NCBI RefSeq assembly: GCF_000166415.1
Contig: NC_014654.1
Coordinates: forward strand, 2,480,001-2,544,000
Length of the DNA: 64,000 nt
Direction of reading: 5' to 3'
DNA from: Halanaerobium hydrogeniformans
Lineage (GTDB): Bacteria; Bacillota; Halanaerobiia; Halanaerobiales; Halanaerobiaceae
The notes beneath the pieces are model-generated. The model did no database searches. It was not told where the DNA came from and was given only the letters and a program-made list of their open reading frames with translations. The position numbers and the translations under genes were made by a program. Shown here in pieces: positions 9,320 through 18,225 of the stretch (within the stretch, counting starts at the first letter, position 1; every line of letters starts with the position of its first letter).

Positions 9320-9925
9320 TTATAACAGCTCCCCAAAATTTTCTAAAAGTTTGATCCCATTATCTCCACTTTTTTCTGGATGAAACTGCAGGCCAATCAC
9401 ATTTTTCTTTCTGACAACTGCAGGTATTTTTGTCCCATAATCAACAACAGCTAATACATCATCACTCACATCTTTTAGCTGATAGGAATGAACAAAATAA
9501 AAATGAGCCCTATCTGGAAGTCCTTTAAATAAAGGATCATCTTTAATAATCTCCAGCTCATTCCAGCCCATGTGTGGAATTTTATAATCGGTCTCCATCT
9601 TAACTATATCACCTTTTAAAAGTCCCAATCCTTGAGTTTTCAATTCTTCATAACCCCATTCAAATAAAAGCTGCATTCCCAGACAAATACCCAAAAAAGG
9701 TTTCCCTGATTCTACAAATTTATCTATAAATTCAATAAATCCATTTTTTTTAAGCTTTTCTGCTGCCCCAGGAAAAGCTCCAACTCCAGGTAAAACCAGC
9801 CCGGAATATTTTTCAATCTCCTGATTCTGAGCGCTCTCTAAAATAACAGTCTCCTGACCAATAAATTCTAAAGCTTTTTGAATACTGTTTAAATTACCTG
9901 CTCCATAATCTATAATGGCTATCAT
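9320..9925 (-). CDS. hisH: Imidazole glycerol phosphate synthase, glutaminase subunit
   Basis: Class I glutamine amidotransferase that supplies ammonia to HisF. The catalytic Cys is in PFLGICLGMQLLF and the His/Glu pair in GLQFHPEKSG. The oxyanion and N-terminal motif IDYGAGNLNS is present. It is 201 residues, the normal size, and abuts hisA and hisB in the operon. Confidence 0.98.
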   Translation of the reverse strand: MIAIIDYGAGNLNSIQKALEFIGQETVILESAQNQEIEKYSGLVLPGVGAFPGAAEKLKKNGFIEFIDKFVESGKPFLGICLGMQLLFEWGYEELKTQGLGLLKGDIVKMETDYKIPHMGWNELEIIKDDPLFKGLPDRAHFYFVHSYQLKDVSDDVLAVVDYGTKIPAVVRKKNVIGLQFHPEKSGDNGIKLLENFGELL

Positions 9926-10513
9926 CTATAAAACACCCTTTGTGGAAGGGATTTTATCAGAATCTATCATAACTGCAGTTTTTAAAGCTCTTCCCAGTGA
10001 TTTAAATACCGCCTCAATTTGATGATGACAGTTTGTCCCGTGCATCAATTCTACATGGAGTGTAATCCCCATATTAAAGGCAAAAGCTCTTAAAAATTCC
10101 ACAACCATTTCTGCAGGAAAATCTCCAACTAGTTCTCTACTAAAGGGTAGATCATGGTAAATAAAAGGTCTCCCGCTAATATCAATAACCGTTCTAACAA
10201 GTGACTCATCAAGTGGAACTAAAACACTACTAAAGCGACGAATCCCTTTTTTATCACCAATAGCCTGAGCAAAGGCCTTACCCAAAGCAATCCCGGTATC
10301 CTCAATTGTATGATGTTCATCTATCTCCAGATCTCCCTTTACAGAAATCTCTAAATCAAAATTACCGTGCCGAGATATTTGATTTAACATATGGTCAAAA
10401 AAGCCTATTCCGGTTTTGATATTTCCTTTCCCTTCTCCATCTAAATTGACACTTACAACAATTTCTGTTTCTGCTGTTTTTCGCCGTTCTACTGCTACTC
10501 TATCTTTCTTCAA
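9926..10513 (-). CDS. hisB: Imidazoleglycerol-phosphate dehydratase
   Basis: Mn-dependent dehydratase making imidazole acetol phosphate. The paired metal-binding motifs are visible: FFDHML and DEHHTIEDTGIALG in the first half, and HGTNCHHQIEAVFKSLGRAL in the second. It is the monofunctional type, without a fused histidinol phosphatase. The reading frame opens at a GTG at 10522 that touches the ribosome site GAGGAG. The TTG at 10513, 8 bases downstream of that site, is preferred (195 residues). Confidence 0.96.
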   Translation of the reverse strand: MKKDRVAVERRKTAETEIVVSVNLDGEGKGNIKTGIGFFDHMLNQISRHGNFDLEISVKGDLEIDEHHTIEDTGIALGKAFAQAIGDKKGIRRFSSVLVPLDESLVRTVIDISGRPFIYHDLPFSRELVGDFPAEMVVEFLRAFAFNMGITLHVELMHGTNCHHQIEAVFKSLGRALKTAVMIDSDKIPSTKGVL

Positions 10514-10525
10514 ATTAACCACTCC

Positions 10526-11629
10526 TCAATTATTCTGCTTAAACTCCTCCAAAACTCTGAGAACAGCATCGTTTTCTTCTTCACTACCAATTGTAATCCT
10601 AATTGCAGCCGGTTTTGTATTATATGATCTTATTTTAATCCCGGCTTGATTTAAAGCTTTTTTAAATAGATGTGTTTTTTTACCTTCAAGATAAATAAAA
10701 TTGGCTTCAGAAGGAAAAAGATCCCAATCCGAATAAGATTTTAAGTGCTCAAAAACCCTTTCTCGCTCTTTTTTTATAAATTCTATTCTTTCTTTAATAA
10801 TATCATTATTATTTAGTACTATACAACCCAAAATATCTGTTAGGGTATTTAAATTATAAGGTTTCAAAACTTTTTTAAGTTCTTCAACCAAAACAGAATT
10901 GCCATATAAATAGCCAAGCCTAATCCCGGCTAAACCAAAAGCTTTAGAAAAAGTTCTAGTTACTGCTAAATTTGCATGGTTTTCTACCTGGGCCATCAAA
11001 TCTTCTTTGCTGAAATCTGCATATGCCTCATCAACAATTACTGGTCCTGAAAAATATTCTGTTATAGAAAGAATTAGATCTTTGGCCAGGATTTCACCAG
11101 TTGGATTATTTGGTGAGCAGAAAAAAATCAATTTTGGCTGTAATCTATCAATTTTTGCTTTAATATTTTCAATCGTAAAATCTTTATCTAAAGGAATCTC
11201 CTCATAAATTCCACCACCTAATTCAGAAAAATATCTATACATAGAAAATGTTGGTGCCTGTGATAATACTATATCACCTTTTTCAACAAAAGTTCTAATT
11301 AAAATATCTAATAATTCATCTGAACCATTACCAATAATTACTTCTTTTGTACTTACTTCTTTATTTAATTCGCTGCTCAAATAATCTGCTAACTCCTGAT
11401 GAATCTTTTCTGAATATATCTCAGGATAACGGTTAATATCAGTTTTTTGGAATTCATTTATAAATTTATCTTTTATTTTAGCTGGAAGATCAAAAGGAGA
11501 CTCATTCCCAGCCAGATTAATTTTTACCTCAAAATCATCTTCTTCACCATAATAAGGAGAAATAGAACGAACTTCATCTCTCAACATCTCTTTAATAATT
11601 TTTTCTTTATCTTTTTGATTATTGCTCAC
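10526..11629 (-). CDS. hisC: Histidinol-phosphate aminotransferase
   Basis: PLP-dependent fold-type I aminotransferase, imidazole acetol phosphate to histidinol phosphate. Motifs include LAGNESPF near the N-terminus, SPNNPTG, the VDEAYADF Asp/Tyr pair and the PLP lysine in TFSKAFGLAG with the following RLGY. An upstream frame opening exists, but a GTG at 11629, 6 bases after AAGGTG, is the best start and overlaps the hisD end by 11 bases. This gives 367 residues with a charged N-terminal extension of about 14 residues before the conserved MLRDEVRSISPY. Confidence 0.96.
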   Translation of the reverse strand: MSNNQKDKEKIIKEMLRDEVRSISPYYGEEDDFEVKINLAGNESPFDLPAKIKDKFINEFQKTDINRYPEIYSEKIHQELADYLSSELNKEVSTKEVIIGNGSDELLDILIRTFVEKGDIVLSQAPTFSMYRYFSELGGGIYEEIPLDKDFTIENIKAKIDRLQPKLIFFCSPNNPTGEILAKDLILSITEYFSGPVIVDEAYADFSKEDLMAQVENHANLAVTRTFSKAFGLAGIRLGYLYGNSVLVEELKKVLKPYNLNTLTDILGCIVLNNNDIIKERIEFIKKERERVFEHLKSYSDWDLFPSEANFIYLEGKKTHLFKKALNQAGIKIRSYNTKPAAIRITIGSEEENDAVLRVLEEFKQNN

Positions 11630-12932
11630 TTTTTTCACCTTTTTCAGTTCTGATTCTAATTGAATTTGCATGAGAATCAAGCCCTTCACCTTCAGCTAGA
11701 CAGATTACATCCTCACTGGCTTCTGCTAAAGCCTCTTTGCTGTAATGAATAAAACCTGAATACTTAACAAAATCTCGTACCGAAAGAGGAGAGAAAAATC
11801 TTGCTGTTGAATTAGTAGGCAGCACATGATTTGGCCCTGCATAATAATCTCCGATCGGTTCAGGTGTATATTCTCCTAAAAAGATTGAACCTGCATTTTG
11901 CACTGAAGGCAGGATCTCAAAAGGATTTTTAACAGCTAACTCGAGGTGTTCTGGAGCAACTAAATTAATCATTTCTAAAGCTTCTTCTTTATTATTAACA
12001 GTAATCATTAATCCATAATTTTTTAATGATTCTTCAATAATATCTTTTTTGCTCATATTTTTTATTTGTTTCTTCAATTCTTCTTCAACCTGAGGAATTA
12101 ATTCAGGTGCATCAGTAACTAAGATCGAAGAGGCAAGTGGATCATGTTCTGCCTGACTCATTAAATCTGCAGCTATGTAGGCTGGATTAGAATCCTTTTC
12201 TGCCATAATCATTATCTCACTAGGTCCTGCAATCATGTCAATTTTAACCTGACCAAAAACAAGTTCTTTTGCCATTGAAACATATATATTGCCAGGACCT
12301 ACAATAATATCAACTGCTGGAATAGTTTCAGTACCATAGGCTGCTGCTGCAACTGCCTGAGCTCCACCTACTTTAAATATTCGATCTGCACCGGCAATAC
12401 TTGCTGCAGCTAAAATGACATCACTAACTTCTCCATTTTTATCAGGTGGAGTTAACATAATTATCTCTTCTACCCCGGCAACTTTAGCAGGTATAACCGT
12501 CATTAATACAGAAGATGGATAAGCTGCTCTTCCCCCGGGAACATATACAGCCGCTTTTTTAAGGGCTCTGCAGACCTGCCCAATAATAATACCTGGTTCT
12601 TTTTGTTTCTGCCAGGAAGATGTTTTTTGTTCAGAGTGAAAATCTTCAATGTTGGCCGCAGCATTTTCTAAAGCTTTTAAAAAATCTTTATCAACTGATT
12701 TTAAAGCTTTTTCTATCTCTTCTACTTTAACTTCTAGTTCAGAAGCCTTAAATTTCATTCCATCAAAACGTTCTGTATAGTCTAAAACCGCCTGATCACC
12801 ATTAATTTTAACATTTTTCAATATATCGGCAGCTACCTTGCGGTACTCATCTAAATTGTCACCAGAACGACTGTCTAAAAGTTCTTTTACTTCAGCAACA
12901 TTTTTTCTTCCATCTTTTATTTTTTTAATCAT
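11619..12932 (-). CDS. hisD: Histidinol dehydrogenase
   Basis: Zinc- and NAD-dependent enzyme performing the last two oxidations to histidine. It has the VPGGRAAYPSSVLM segment, VGPGNIYV, the zinc/substrate region SQAEHDPLASS, the catalytic Glu-His in APEHLEL and GPNHVLPT. It is 437 residues, the usual length. GAGGAGG precedes the ATG. It overlaps hisG by 8 bases. Confidence 0.98.
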   Translation of the reverse strand: MIKKIKDGRKNVAEVKELLDSRSGDNLDEYRKVAADILKNVKINGDQAVLDYTERFDGMKFKASELEVKVEEIEKALKSVDKDFLKALENAAANIEDFHSEQKTSSWQKQKEPGIIIGQVCRALKKAAVYVPGGRAAYPSSVLMTVIPAKVAGVEEIIMLTPPDKNGEVSDVILAAASIAGADRIFKVGGAQAVAAAAYGTETIPAVDIIVGPGNIYVSMAKELVFGQVKIDMIAGPSEIMIMAEKDSNPAYIAADLMSQAEHDPLASSILVTDAPELIPQVEEELKKQIKNMSKKDIIEESLKNYGLMITVNNKEEALEMINLVAPEHLELAVKNPFEILPSVQNAGSIFLGEYTPEPIGDYYAGPNHVLPTNSTARFFSPLSVRDFVKYSGFIHYSKEALAEASEDVICLAEGEGLDSHANSIRIRTEKGEKSEQ

Positions 12933-13566
12933 TGTTTTCCTCCTCAGTTAATATTCTATCAAGAGCCTCAATAATTTGTGAAATTTGCTCCTGTCTTGTT
13001 TTCATACTTACTTTATTAACAACCAACCTGGCTGACAGTTCTCTAATGTTTTCATAGACAACCAGACCATTTTCTTTTAAAGTTCTACCTGTTTCCACAA
13101 TATCAAGTATTGTATCTGCAAGCCCAGTTAAAGGAGCAAGTTCAATTGACCCATTTAGTTTAATAACTTCAACCGGTTCTCCTTTGCTTCTAAAATAGCG
13201 CCGGGTAAAATCAGGATATTTAGTAGCAACTTTTCTTTCTAGTAGTGTTTCGGTTCTATTTGGCAATCCAGCTAAAGCAAACCGACAGGCTCCATATTTT
13301 AAATCTAAAACCTCATAAAGATCCCTATTCTCTTCTAATAAAGTATCTTTGCCAACTATGCCAAGATCTGCAGTACCATATTCTACATAAATCGGTACAT
13401 CAGCAGGTTTGACAAGTATGATCTCAAAATTTTCTTCTGCAAATTCAAAAATTAACTTCCGTGATTTAAGCATATCTTCAGGAAGATTATAGCCAGCTTT
13501 TCTAAAAAGTTTAACAGCTTCTTTAGCCAACCTTCCTTTTGCCATCGCAATACAAAGGTTCTCCAT
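12925..13566 (-). CDS. hisG: ATP phosphoribosyltransferase, short catalytic form
   Basis: Condenses ATP with PRPP, the first committed step. At 213 residues it is the short form that lacks the C-terminal regulatory domain and needs HisZ. Motifs include AMAKGRL, the PADVPIYVEYGTADLGIVGKD segment and the PRPP loop DIVETGRTLKENGL. The frame opens at a GTG at 13575, but the ATG at 13566 sits 8 bases after GAGGAG and overlaps the hisZ stop as TAATG. Confidence 0.97.
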   Translation of the reverse strand: MENLCIAMAKGRLAKEAVKLFRKAGYNLPEDMLKSRKLIFEFAEENFEIILVKPADVPIYVEYGTADLGIVGKDTLLEENRDLYEVLDLKYGACRFALAGLPNRTETLLERKVATKYPDFTRRYFRSKGEPVEVIKLNGSIELAPLTGLADTILDIVETGRTLKENGLVVYENIRELSARLVVNKVSMKTRQEQISQIIEALDRILTEEENND

Positions 13567-14828
13567 TATTCCCACTCCTCTATCTTCTTTAAAACAAGAT
13601 CCGATAATTTCTTTTGATCTCTTTTGATTTCTGCTTGTTCCCCATTATTCCGGTAAATATTTAACTGCTCTTCTCTAATATCTATATGATATTCTATTTG
13701 TTGAAAATCAAGGTAGCTCTTTTCAACATTATTTATTAACTCTGCAGTATAATTAATCTCCCTTAAGGCCTCAGCAAGATCATATGCATCTTTTAAATCA
13801 GCCTTCTCTTGATAAGAAACAACAAAACTTTTTTCTTCGTTTTCAATAAAATTTTCTGTTCTACTCAAATAATCAAGCAGATTTTCTATTTCTACCGCAA
13901 AACCTACTGCTGCTTCTTCTATACCAAACTTTTCAGTTAAATTATCATAACGCCCTCCACTAGCCAGTAAATTACTATAACCTTTAGCATAGCCTTTAAA
14001 AATTATTCCGGTATAATAACCGTGTCTTGAAATCAACATCGGATCAAAGGTAATAAACTTTAATAAATCAAATTCTTCTAATCTATTAAACAATTCTTCT
14101 AAAGTTTCTAAGACATTTATAGTTTCATCAGAAAGCGGCATTGCTTCCAGTTTAGCAACCACATTTTTAGGTTCCCCAAAAAGGGTAGGCAAAGTTAATA
14201 AAACATTCTGAGCTTCTTGACTGATTTCTACTTTTTTAAGATAATTTTTGATACCTATTTTATTTTTAGCTGCCAATAATTTTCTTAAGGCAACTGTATG
14301 CTCATCTGCTATTTTTAAATCAGTAAAAATTTCGTTGATTAAATCTGCATGCCCAATATCAATTAAAGGATCCTCAACCATAACAGCCTGCATTGTTTTA
14401 ATTAACAGAATGATTATTTCTAAATCAGACTCTAGAGCATCACAACCAATTAATTCCACTCCAGCCTGAGTTTTTTCCTTCAGGCTTAGACTCTGACTGT
14501 TGCGTGATTGATAAGCTGAGCTAAGATAAGAAAATTTCAGTGGCCGAGGACTGTCTTGGAACCTGCTTGCTGCTAAGCGAGCAATTGGCATAGTTAAATC
14601 CGGTCTTAAAACCAGGATTTGACCTTTATCATCTACTACCTTAAACATTTCATTTTTTTCCACCAATCCTTCTATTCCAGTATAAAGTTCAATTGATTCT
14701 AAAGTAGGTGTTATAACTTCCCTATAGGCATTAGCTTCAAAAACGTTTCTTATTGCCTCATAGATAGTTTTTCTCCTTCGTAATTCAGCTGGCAAAATAT
14801 CTCTTACTCCTTCTACAAATGCATTCAT
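13566..14828 (-). CDS. hisZ: ATP phosphoribosyltransferase regulatory subunit
   Basis: HisRS-like protein that joins short HisG into a hetero-octamer and carries the histidine feedback site. It resembles class II histidyl-tRNA synthetase: the motif 2-like region VLRPDLTMPIAR, and GGRYDNLTEKFG followed by GFAVEIE. The C-terminal anticodon-binding domain of a true HisRS is not apparent. It is the first gene of the operon, with AGGAGG before the ATG. Adjacency to short hisG settles the assignment against hisS. Confidence 0.95.
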   Translation of the reverse strand: MNAFVEGVRDILPAELRRRKTIYEAIRNVFEANAYREVITPTLESIELYTGIEGLVEKNEMFKVVDDKGQILVLRPDLTMPIARLAASRFQDSPRPLKFSYLSSAYQSRNSQSLSLKEKTQAGVELIGCDALESDLEIIILLIKTMQAVMVEDPLIDIGHADLINEIFTDLKIADEHTVALRKLLAAKNKIGIKNYLKKVEISQEAQNVLLTLPTLFGEPKNVVAKLEAMPLSDETINVLETLEELFNRLEEFDLLKFITFDPMLISRHGYYTGIIFKGYAKGYSNLLASGGRYDNLTEKFGIEEAAVGFAVEIENLLDYLSRTENFIENEEKSFVVSYQEKADLKDAYDLAEALREINYTAELINNVEKSYLDFQQIEYHIDIREEQLNIYRNNGEQAEIKRDQKKLSDLVLKKIEEWE

Positions 14829-14892
14829 CTACTTATCCTCCTGTATTATAATTTAGTCCTTTAATATGCTAAAGCAATAAAGCGTTGTATAT

Positions 14893-14921
14893 ATTATATT
14901 TATATTAGTCCACTCTGTCAA
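14893..14921 (-). promoter_or_regulatory. Sigma-A promoter of the his operon
   Basis: On the minus strand, TTGACA (14921-14916) and TATAAT (14898-14893) are separated by exactly 17 bases, a full consensus match. The start is predicted near 14886, leaving a leader of about 57 nt before hisZ. No T-box or His-codon leader peptide is visible. Confidence 0.88.
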
Positions 14922-15024
14922 GTCTTTTAATAAATTCCTAATATGTCTTAATTTTAATACTATTTGCTTAAATTGCACTGTCTCAATAAATATAACAATT
15001 ATTTATCTCAATTTTAAAATAAAA

Positions 15025-15053
15025 TTCACTTTATTTCAAATATATGCTATGAT
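15025..15053 (+). promoter_or_regulatory. Probable promoter of the histidinol-phosphatase gene
   Basis: TTCACT (15025-15030), a 17-base spacer and TATGAT (15048-15053). The -35 is weak and the -10 good. The transcript would start about 40 bases before the ATG at 15097. It is divergent from the his operon promoter. Confidence 0.5.
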
Positions 15054-15096
15054 AATTAATAAGTAATAGACATTCTTGATAATGGAGGCGAATAAA

Positions 15097-15921
15097 ATGT
15101 TTTTTGATTATCATATGCATTCTCATTTTTCTGCTGATTCTCAAATGAACATGGAAGAAATAATTGAGACAGCAATTAAAATAGGTTTAGATGAAATAGC
15201 AATTACCGACCATCATGATATAGATTATAAAGATGATAGTATAGAATTTATAATTGACAAAAATGAATATTTGACTGCACTAGAAAAAATGCAAAATAAA
15301 TATAAAGATAAGATAGAAATCAAAAAAGGAATAGAATTAGGTGTTCAGCTTCATATTTTTGATCAATGTAACCGATATTTAGCTGATGATTTTGATTTTG
15401 TAATTGCTTCATTCCATACTGCAGAAAAAAAAGACCTTTATAATGGAGATTTTTTTGAAGAATACAGCCAGTGGGAAGCCTATCTTCAGTACTTAAAAAC
15501 TGTCTATGCAGTAGTTAAAGATTATGAAAATTATAATGTAATAGGTCATCTTGATATTATTAGAGATTATGGTAATTATGATCATAAACCTGATTTAATG
15601 GAAAACAAAGAAGCTTCTGAAATAATTGCAGAAATTTTGAAGCAAATCATTAAAAAGGATAAGGGCATAGAAGTAAATACCTCTGGTTATAGGATTGATG
15701 GGGAGAACCCTATGCCAAGTTTTAGAATCTTAAAATTATATAAAGAACTAGGAGGAGAAATTCTAACCATTGGTTCTGACAGTCACAGTACAGATAGAAT
15801 CGCTCAAAGACTTTCTTCTACCAGTCAGAAATTGAAAGAAATCGGCTTTGATAAATTAAGCACTTTCACTAATATGAAGCCTCAATTTCATAAAATTGAA
15901 GATTTTGCTCCAAAAAAATAA
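15097..15921 (+). CDS. hisJ: Histidinol-phosphatase, PHP family
   Basis: Dephosphorylates histidinol phosphate, the one step not encoded in the facing operon. PHP-fold metal ligands are visible: DYHMHSHFSAD at the N-terminus, ITDHHDID, the Glu in KKGIELG, a central SFHTAE, IGHLDIIRDYG and the C-terminal IGSDSHSTDRI. At 274 residues it fits the HisJ/HisK type. The start is the ATG at 15097, after GGAGG at 15084-15088; the earlier ATG at 15076 lacks a site. Other PHP phosphoesterases are possible from sequence alone, but the divergent position by the his operon supports this role. Confidence 0.9.
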   Translation: MFFDYHMHSHFSADSQMNMEEIIETAIKIGLDEIAITDHHDIDYKDDSIEFIIDKNEYLTALEKMQNKYKDKIEIKKGIELGVQLHIFDQCNRYLADDFDFVIASFHTAEKKDLYNGDFFEEYSQWEAYLQYLKTVYAVVKDYENYNVIGHLDIIRDYGNYDHKPDLMENKEASEIIAEILKQIIKKDKGIEVNTSGYRIDGENPMPSFRILKLYKELGGEILTIGSDSHSTDRIAQRLSSTSQKLKEIGFDKLSTFTNMKPQFHKIEDFAPKK

Positions 15922-15922
15922 A

Positions 15923-15948
15923 AGCAGGAGATTTAAGCTTCTCCTGCT
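15923..15948 (-). terminator. Terminator of the otsAB genes
   Basis: AGCAGGAG (15923-15930) pairs with CTCCTGCT (15941-15948) around a 10-base loop. On the minus strand it is followed by TTTTATTTTTTT. The hairpin overlaps the last codons of otsB. It may also stop plus-strand transcripts from hisJ, though that side has a poor T-tract. Confidence 0.85.
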
Positions 15949-16727
15949 AATAATTCCAATAATTTTGCTGTGTCATGGGGATCTTTAAGGTAATATTCTG
16001 CCTCTGTATTTAAATCATCTTCATTTTGAACATAAATACTTATCCCCGCTTCTATTACTTTAAACGCATCTTCATCTGTTCTATCATCACCAATATAAAT
16101 TTTTAAATAATTGTTTAGTGAAAATTGCTCAACCATTTTTTTAGCTATAAAATTAACTGCTTTTCCCTTATTCCAACCTTGAGGTCTAAGTTCTACAATT
16201 TTTCTTCCAACAAGAAGCTGATAATTTGTTGATTGAAGTTTTTTATTAATCTCATCACTTATTTCTTTTTGCATTATTTCATCATTGAAATGAAGAGCTA
16301 TACCAAAACCTTTATCTTCAAGCTCAACTTGAGATTCAGCTTGATATTTCTCTTTTATTTCTTGATAAATTTCTTTGCTTTTTTGATCTATATTCTGAGC
16401 CTGAAAAGGGTGGATTATTTGATTATCTTTTAATAATTCAATTTCTAGACCGTGACTGCCAGCATAATTTGCATTTTCAAACTGTATCATATTTTTTAAG
16501 TCACTTAATTTCCGCCCGGAAACTAAGCTAAGATAATAATTTTCCTTTTCAGCAATAAGCCTGAGACTTTTAATTGATTCAGGTAGTGCTTTTGCCTTCG
16601 CTGGAACAGGATTAAAAGGTGCTAGAGTTCCATCATAATCACAAAAAAACAAAATATTTTCAGCTCTAAGAATCTTTTCATTGAGCTCTTGAAAATATTT
16701 TTTTTGTAAAGCATACTTTTTATTCAT
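15933..16727 (-). CDS. otsB: Trehalose-6-phosphate phosphatase (HAD family)
   Basis: Removes phosphate from the product of the preceding GT20 enzyme. HAD motif I is FFCDYDGTLAPF, motif II SLVSGRK, and motifs III/IV are GWNKGKAV and YIGDDRTDEDAF. It is 264 residues from the ATG at 16727, which overlaps the otsA stop by 8 bases. A TTG at 16748 is an alternative but unlikely start. If the GT20 enzyme makes another sugar phosphate, this phosphatase would match it. Confidence 0.93.
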   Translation of the reverse strand: MNKKYALQKKYFQELNEKILRAENILFFCDYDGTLAPFNPVPAKAKALPESIKSLRLIAEKENYYLSLVSGRKLSDLKNMIQFENANYAGSHGLEIELLKDNQIIHPFQAQNIDQKSKEIYQEIKEKYQAESQVELEDKGFGIALHFNDEIMQKEISDEINKKLQSTNYQLLVGRKIVELRPQGWNKGKAVNFIAKKMVEQFSLNNYLKIYIGDDRTDEDAFKVIEAGISIYVQNEDDLNTEAEYYLKDPHDTAKLLELLAGEA

Positions 16728-18135
16728 AACAATCCAACCAATTTTCAAGGAAATTATCTCTCCACCAGTTGATATCGTAATATTTTAAATCTTCCTTAGC
16801 AGATTTCAATCTCTTTTTCCTTTCTGCTTCGTCCATTTCTAATGCCTGATAAATAGCATCTGCTAATTCCTCGCGATGATAGGGATTAACTTTAATTGCA
16901 CTATCTAAATATTGTGCTGCTCCTGCAAATTCTGATAGGATTAAAACACCATTATCCTGTACAGCAAGATATTCTTTTGCAACTAAATTCATTCCATCAA
17001 TTGAAGCAGTAATTAAACCTACATCTGCTGCTTTATAGTATGGCAAAAGTTCTTCCTGAGGTACAGAACCATAGAAATATTTAATTGGTGCCCAATCATC
17101 TTTTTGATATTTACCATTAATTTCGGCAATTTTTCTATCTATTCTTTCTTTCATCTGCTGATATTCTTTAACCTCTGTCCTGCTTGGTGCAACCCTCTGA
17201 ACTATTGTTGCTTCACCTATATATTCAGGGTATTTAGCAAAAAATTTATCAATAGCATTTAATCTCTCTTCTATTCCTTTAGTATAATCTAATCTATCAA
17301 CTGCAAAAATTAGTTTTTCAGTATCATAACTATTTCTAACTGCTTCTGTCTTTTTTAAATAATCTTCATCATTAGCTAATTCTGAAAAGCTCTGATAATC
17401 AATTCCTAGAGGAATACTTTTAACTTTTGTTTCAGAACCCTGATAACTTACAATCTTATTCTCAAAATCAACTTCTGCCCCAATTTTTTTAGCACAGTTT
17501 AAAAAGTTATAAACAAACAAATCAGTATGGAAAGCTATAAAATCTGAGGCTAATAAGCCTACCAGAATCTCTTTCCTCCAGGGAATTGTTCTAAATGCTT
17601 CCCAGGCGGGCCAGGGTATATGCCAGAACATCGAAACTGCTGGACCATTTTCTGCTTTAAGATAACCTGGAACTAAAGCTAAATGATAATCATGAATCCA
17701 GATTAAATCTTCTTCTTTTAACTCTTCTTTAATATTATCAGCATATTTTTGATTAACTTTTTGATAACTATGCCAGTAATCTTCATCATAATTAGCTTTT
17801 GAAATAAATGTGTGACAAATAGGCCACATTACCTCATTTGAAAAGCCATAATAAAATCCATCTTTTTCTTTTTGTGATAGATTTATTCTTTTTAAAGTAT
17901 AGCCATTTTTATCCGGAACCCTTATTTTCTTATCCTGGTCAACTACTTCAAAATCTGCTTCTCCTCTGCCCCAGGCAATCCAAAGACCATTTACATCCTG
18001 CATCATTGGATCAAGGCCAGTAGTTAAGCCTCCTGCCAATTTTTCCATTTTGACTTCATCATCTACATAATGATGTTTATATGGTTCTCCATTGGAAACA
18101 AGAACAAGTCTTCTATCAGAAAATTCTGCTTCCAT
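16720..18135 (-). CDS. otsA: Trehalose-6-phosphate synthase-like glycosyltransferase (GT20)
   Basis: Retaining GT-B glycosyltransferase expected to join a nucleotide glucose to glucose-6-phosphate. It has the AGGLTTGLDP loop, WIHDYHLALVPGYL, HIPWPAWEAF, the donor-phosphate pair Arg/Lys in DRLDYTKGIEERL, and the C-terminal GMNLVAKEYLA. At 471 residues it is normal. The N-terminal motif reads SNGEPY; the related family usually has SNREPY (SNR in E. coli OtsA), and that Arg contacts the acceptor phosphate. Here the codon is GGA, one base from AGA. Glucosylglycerol-phosphate synthases are close relatives, and glgC nearby could supply ADP-glucose. It shares an operon with otsB. Confidence 0.85.
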   Translation of the reverse strand: MEAEFSDRRLVLVSNGEPYKHHYVDDEVKMEKLAGGLTTGLDPMMQDVNGLWIAWGRGEADFEVVDQDKKIRVPDKNGYTLKRINLSQKEKDGFYYGFSNEVMWPICHTFISKANYDEDYWHSYQKVNQKYADNIKEELKEEDLIWIHDYHLALVPGYLKAENGPAVSMFWHIPWPAWEAFRTIPWRKEILVGLLASDFIAFHTDLFVYNFLNCAKKIGAEVDFENKIVSYQGSETKVKSIPLGIDYQSFSELANDEDYLKKTEAVRNSYDTEKLIFAVDRLDYTKGIEERLNAIDKFFAKYPEYIGEATIVQRVAPSRTEVKEYQQMKERIDRKIAEINGKYQKDDWAPIKYFYGSVPQEELLPYYKAADVGLITASIDGMNLVAKEYLAVQDNGVLILSEFAGAAQYLDSAIKVNPYHREELADAIYQALEMDEAERKKRLKSAKEDLKYYDINWWRDNFLENWLDCYE

Positions 18136-18225
18136 AAATTTCTACCTCCCTAATTTTTCCATTTTAATCTTAACAATTATAGTTGGAAGTGTCAAGAAAT
18201 CAAATAAAGCAAAATCCTGATACAT

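Noticed and set aside
14829-15096. T-box or histidine attenuator before the his operon
   Set aside because: The predicted leader is too short and lacks a His-codon run, specifier loop or terminator.
16720-18135. Firm call as glucosylglycerol-phosphate synthase
   Set aside because: The sequence has the AGGL loop and overall features of the OtsA-like branch, and the HAD partner is OtsB-like. Kept only as an alternative.
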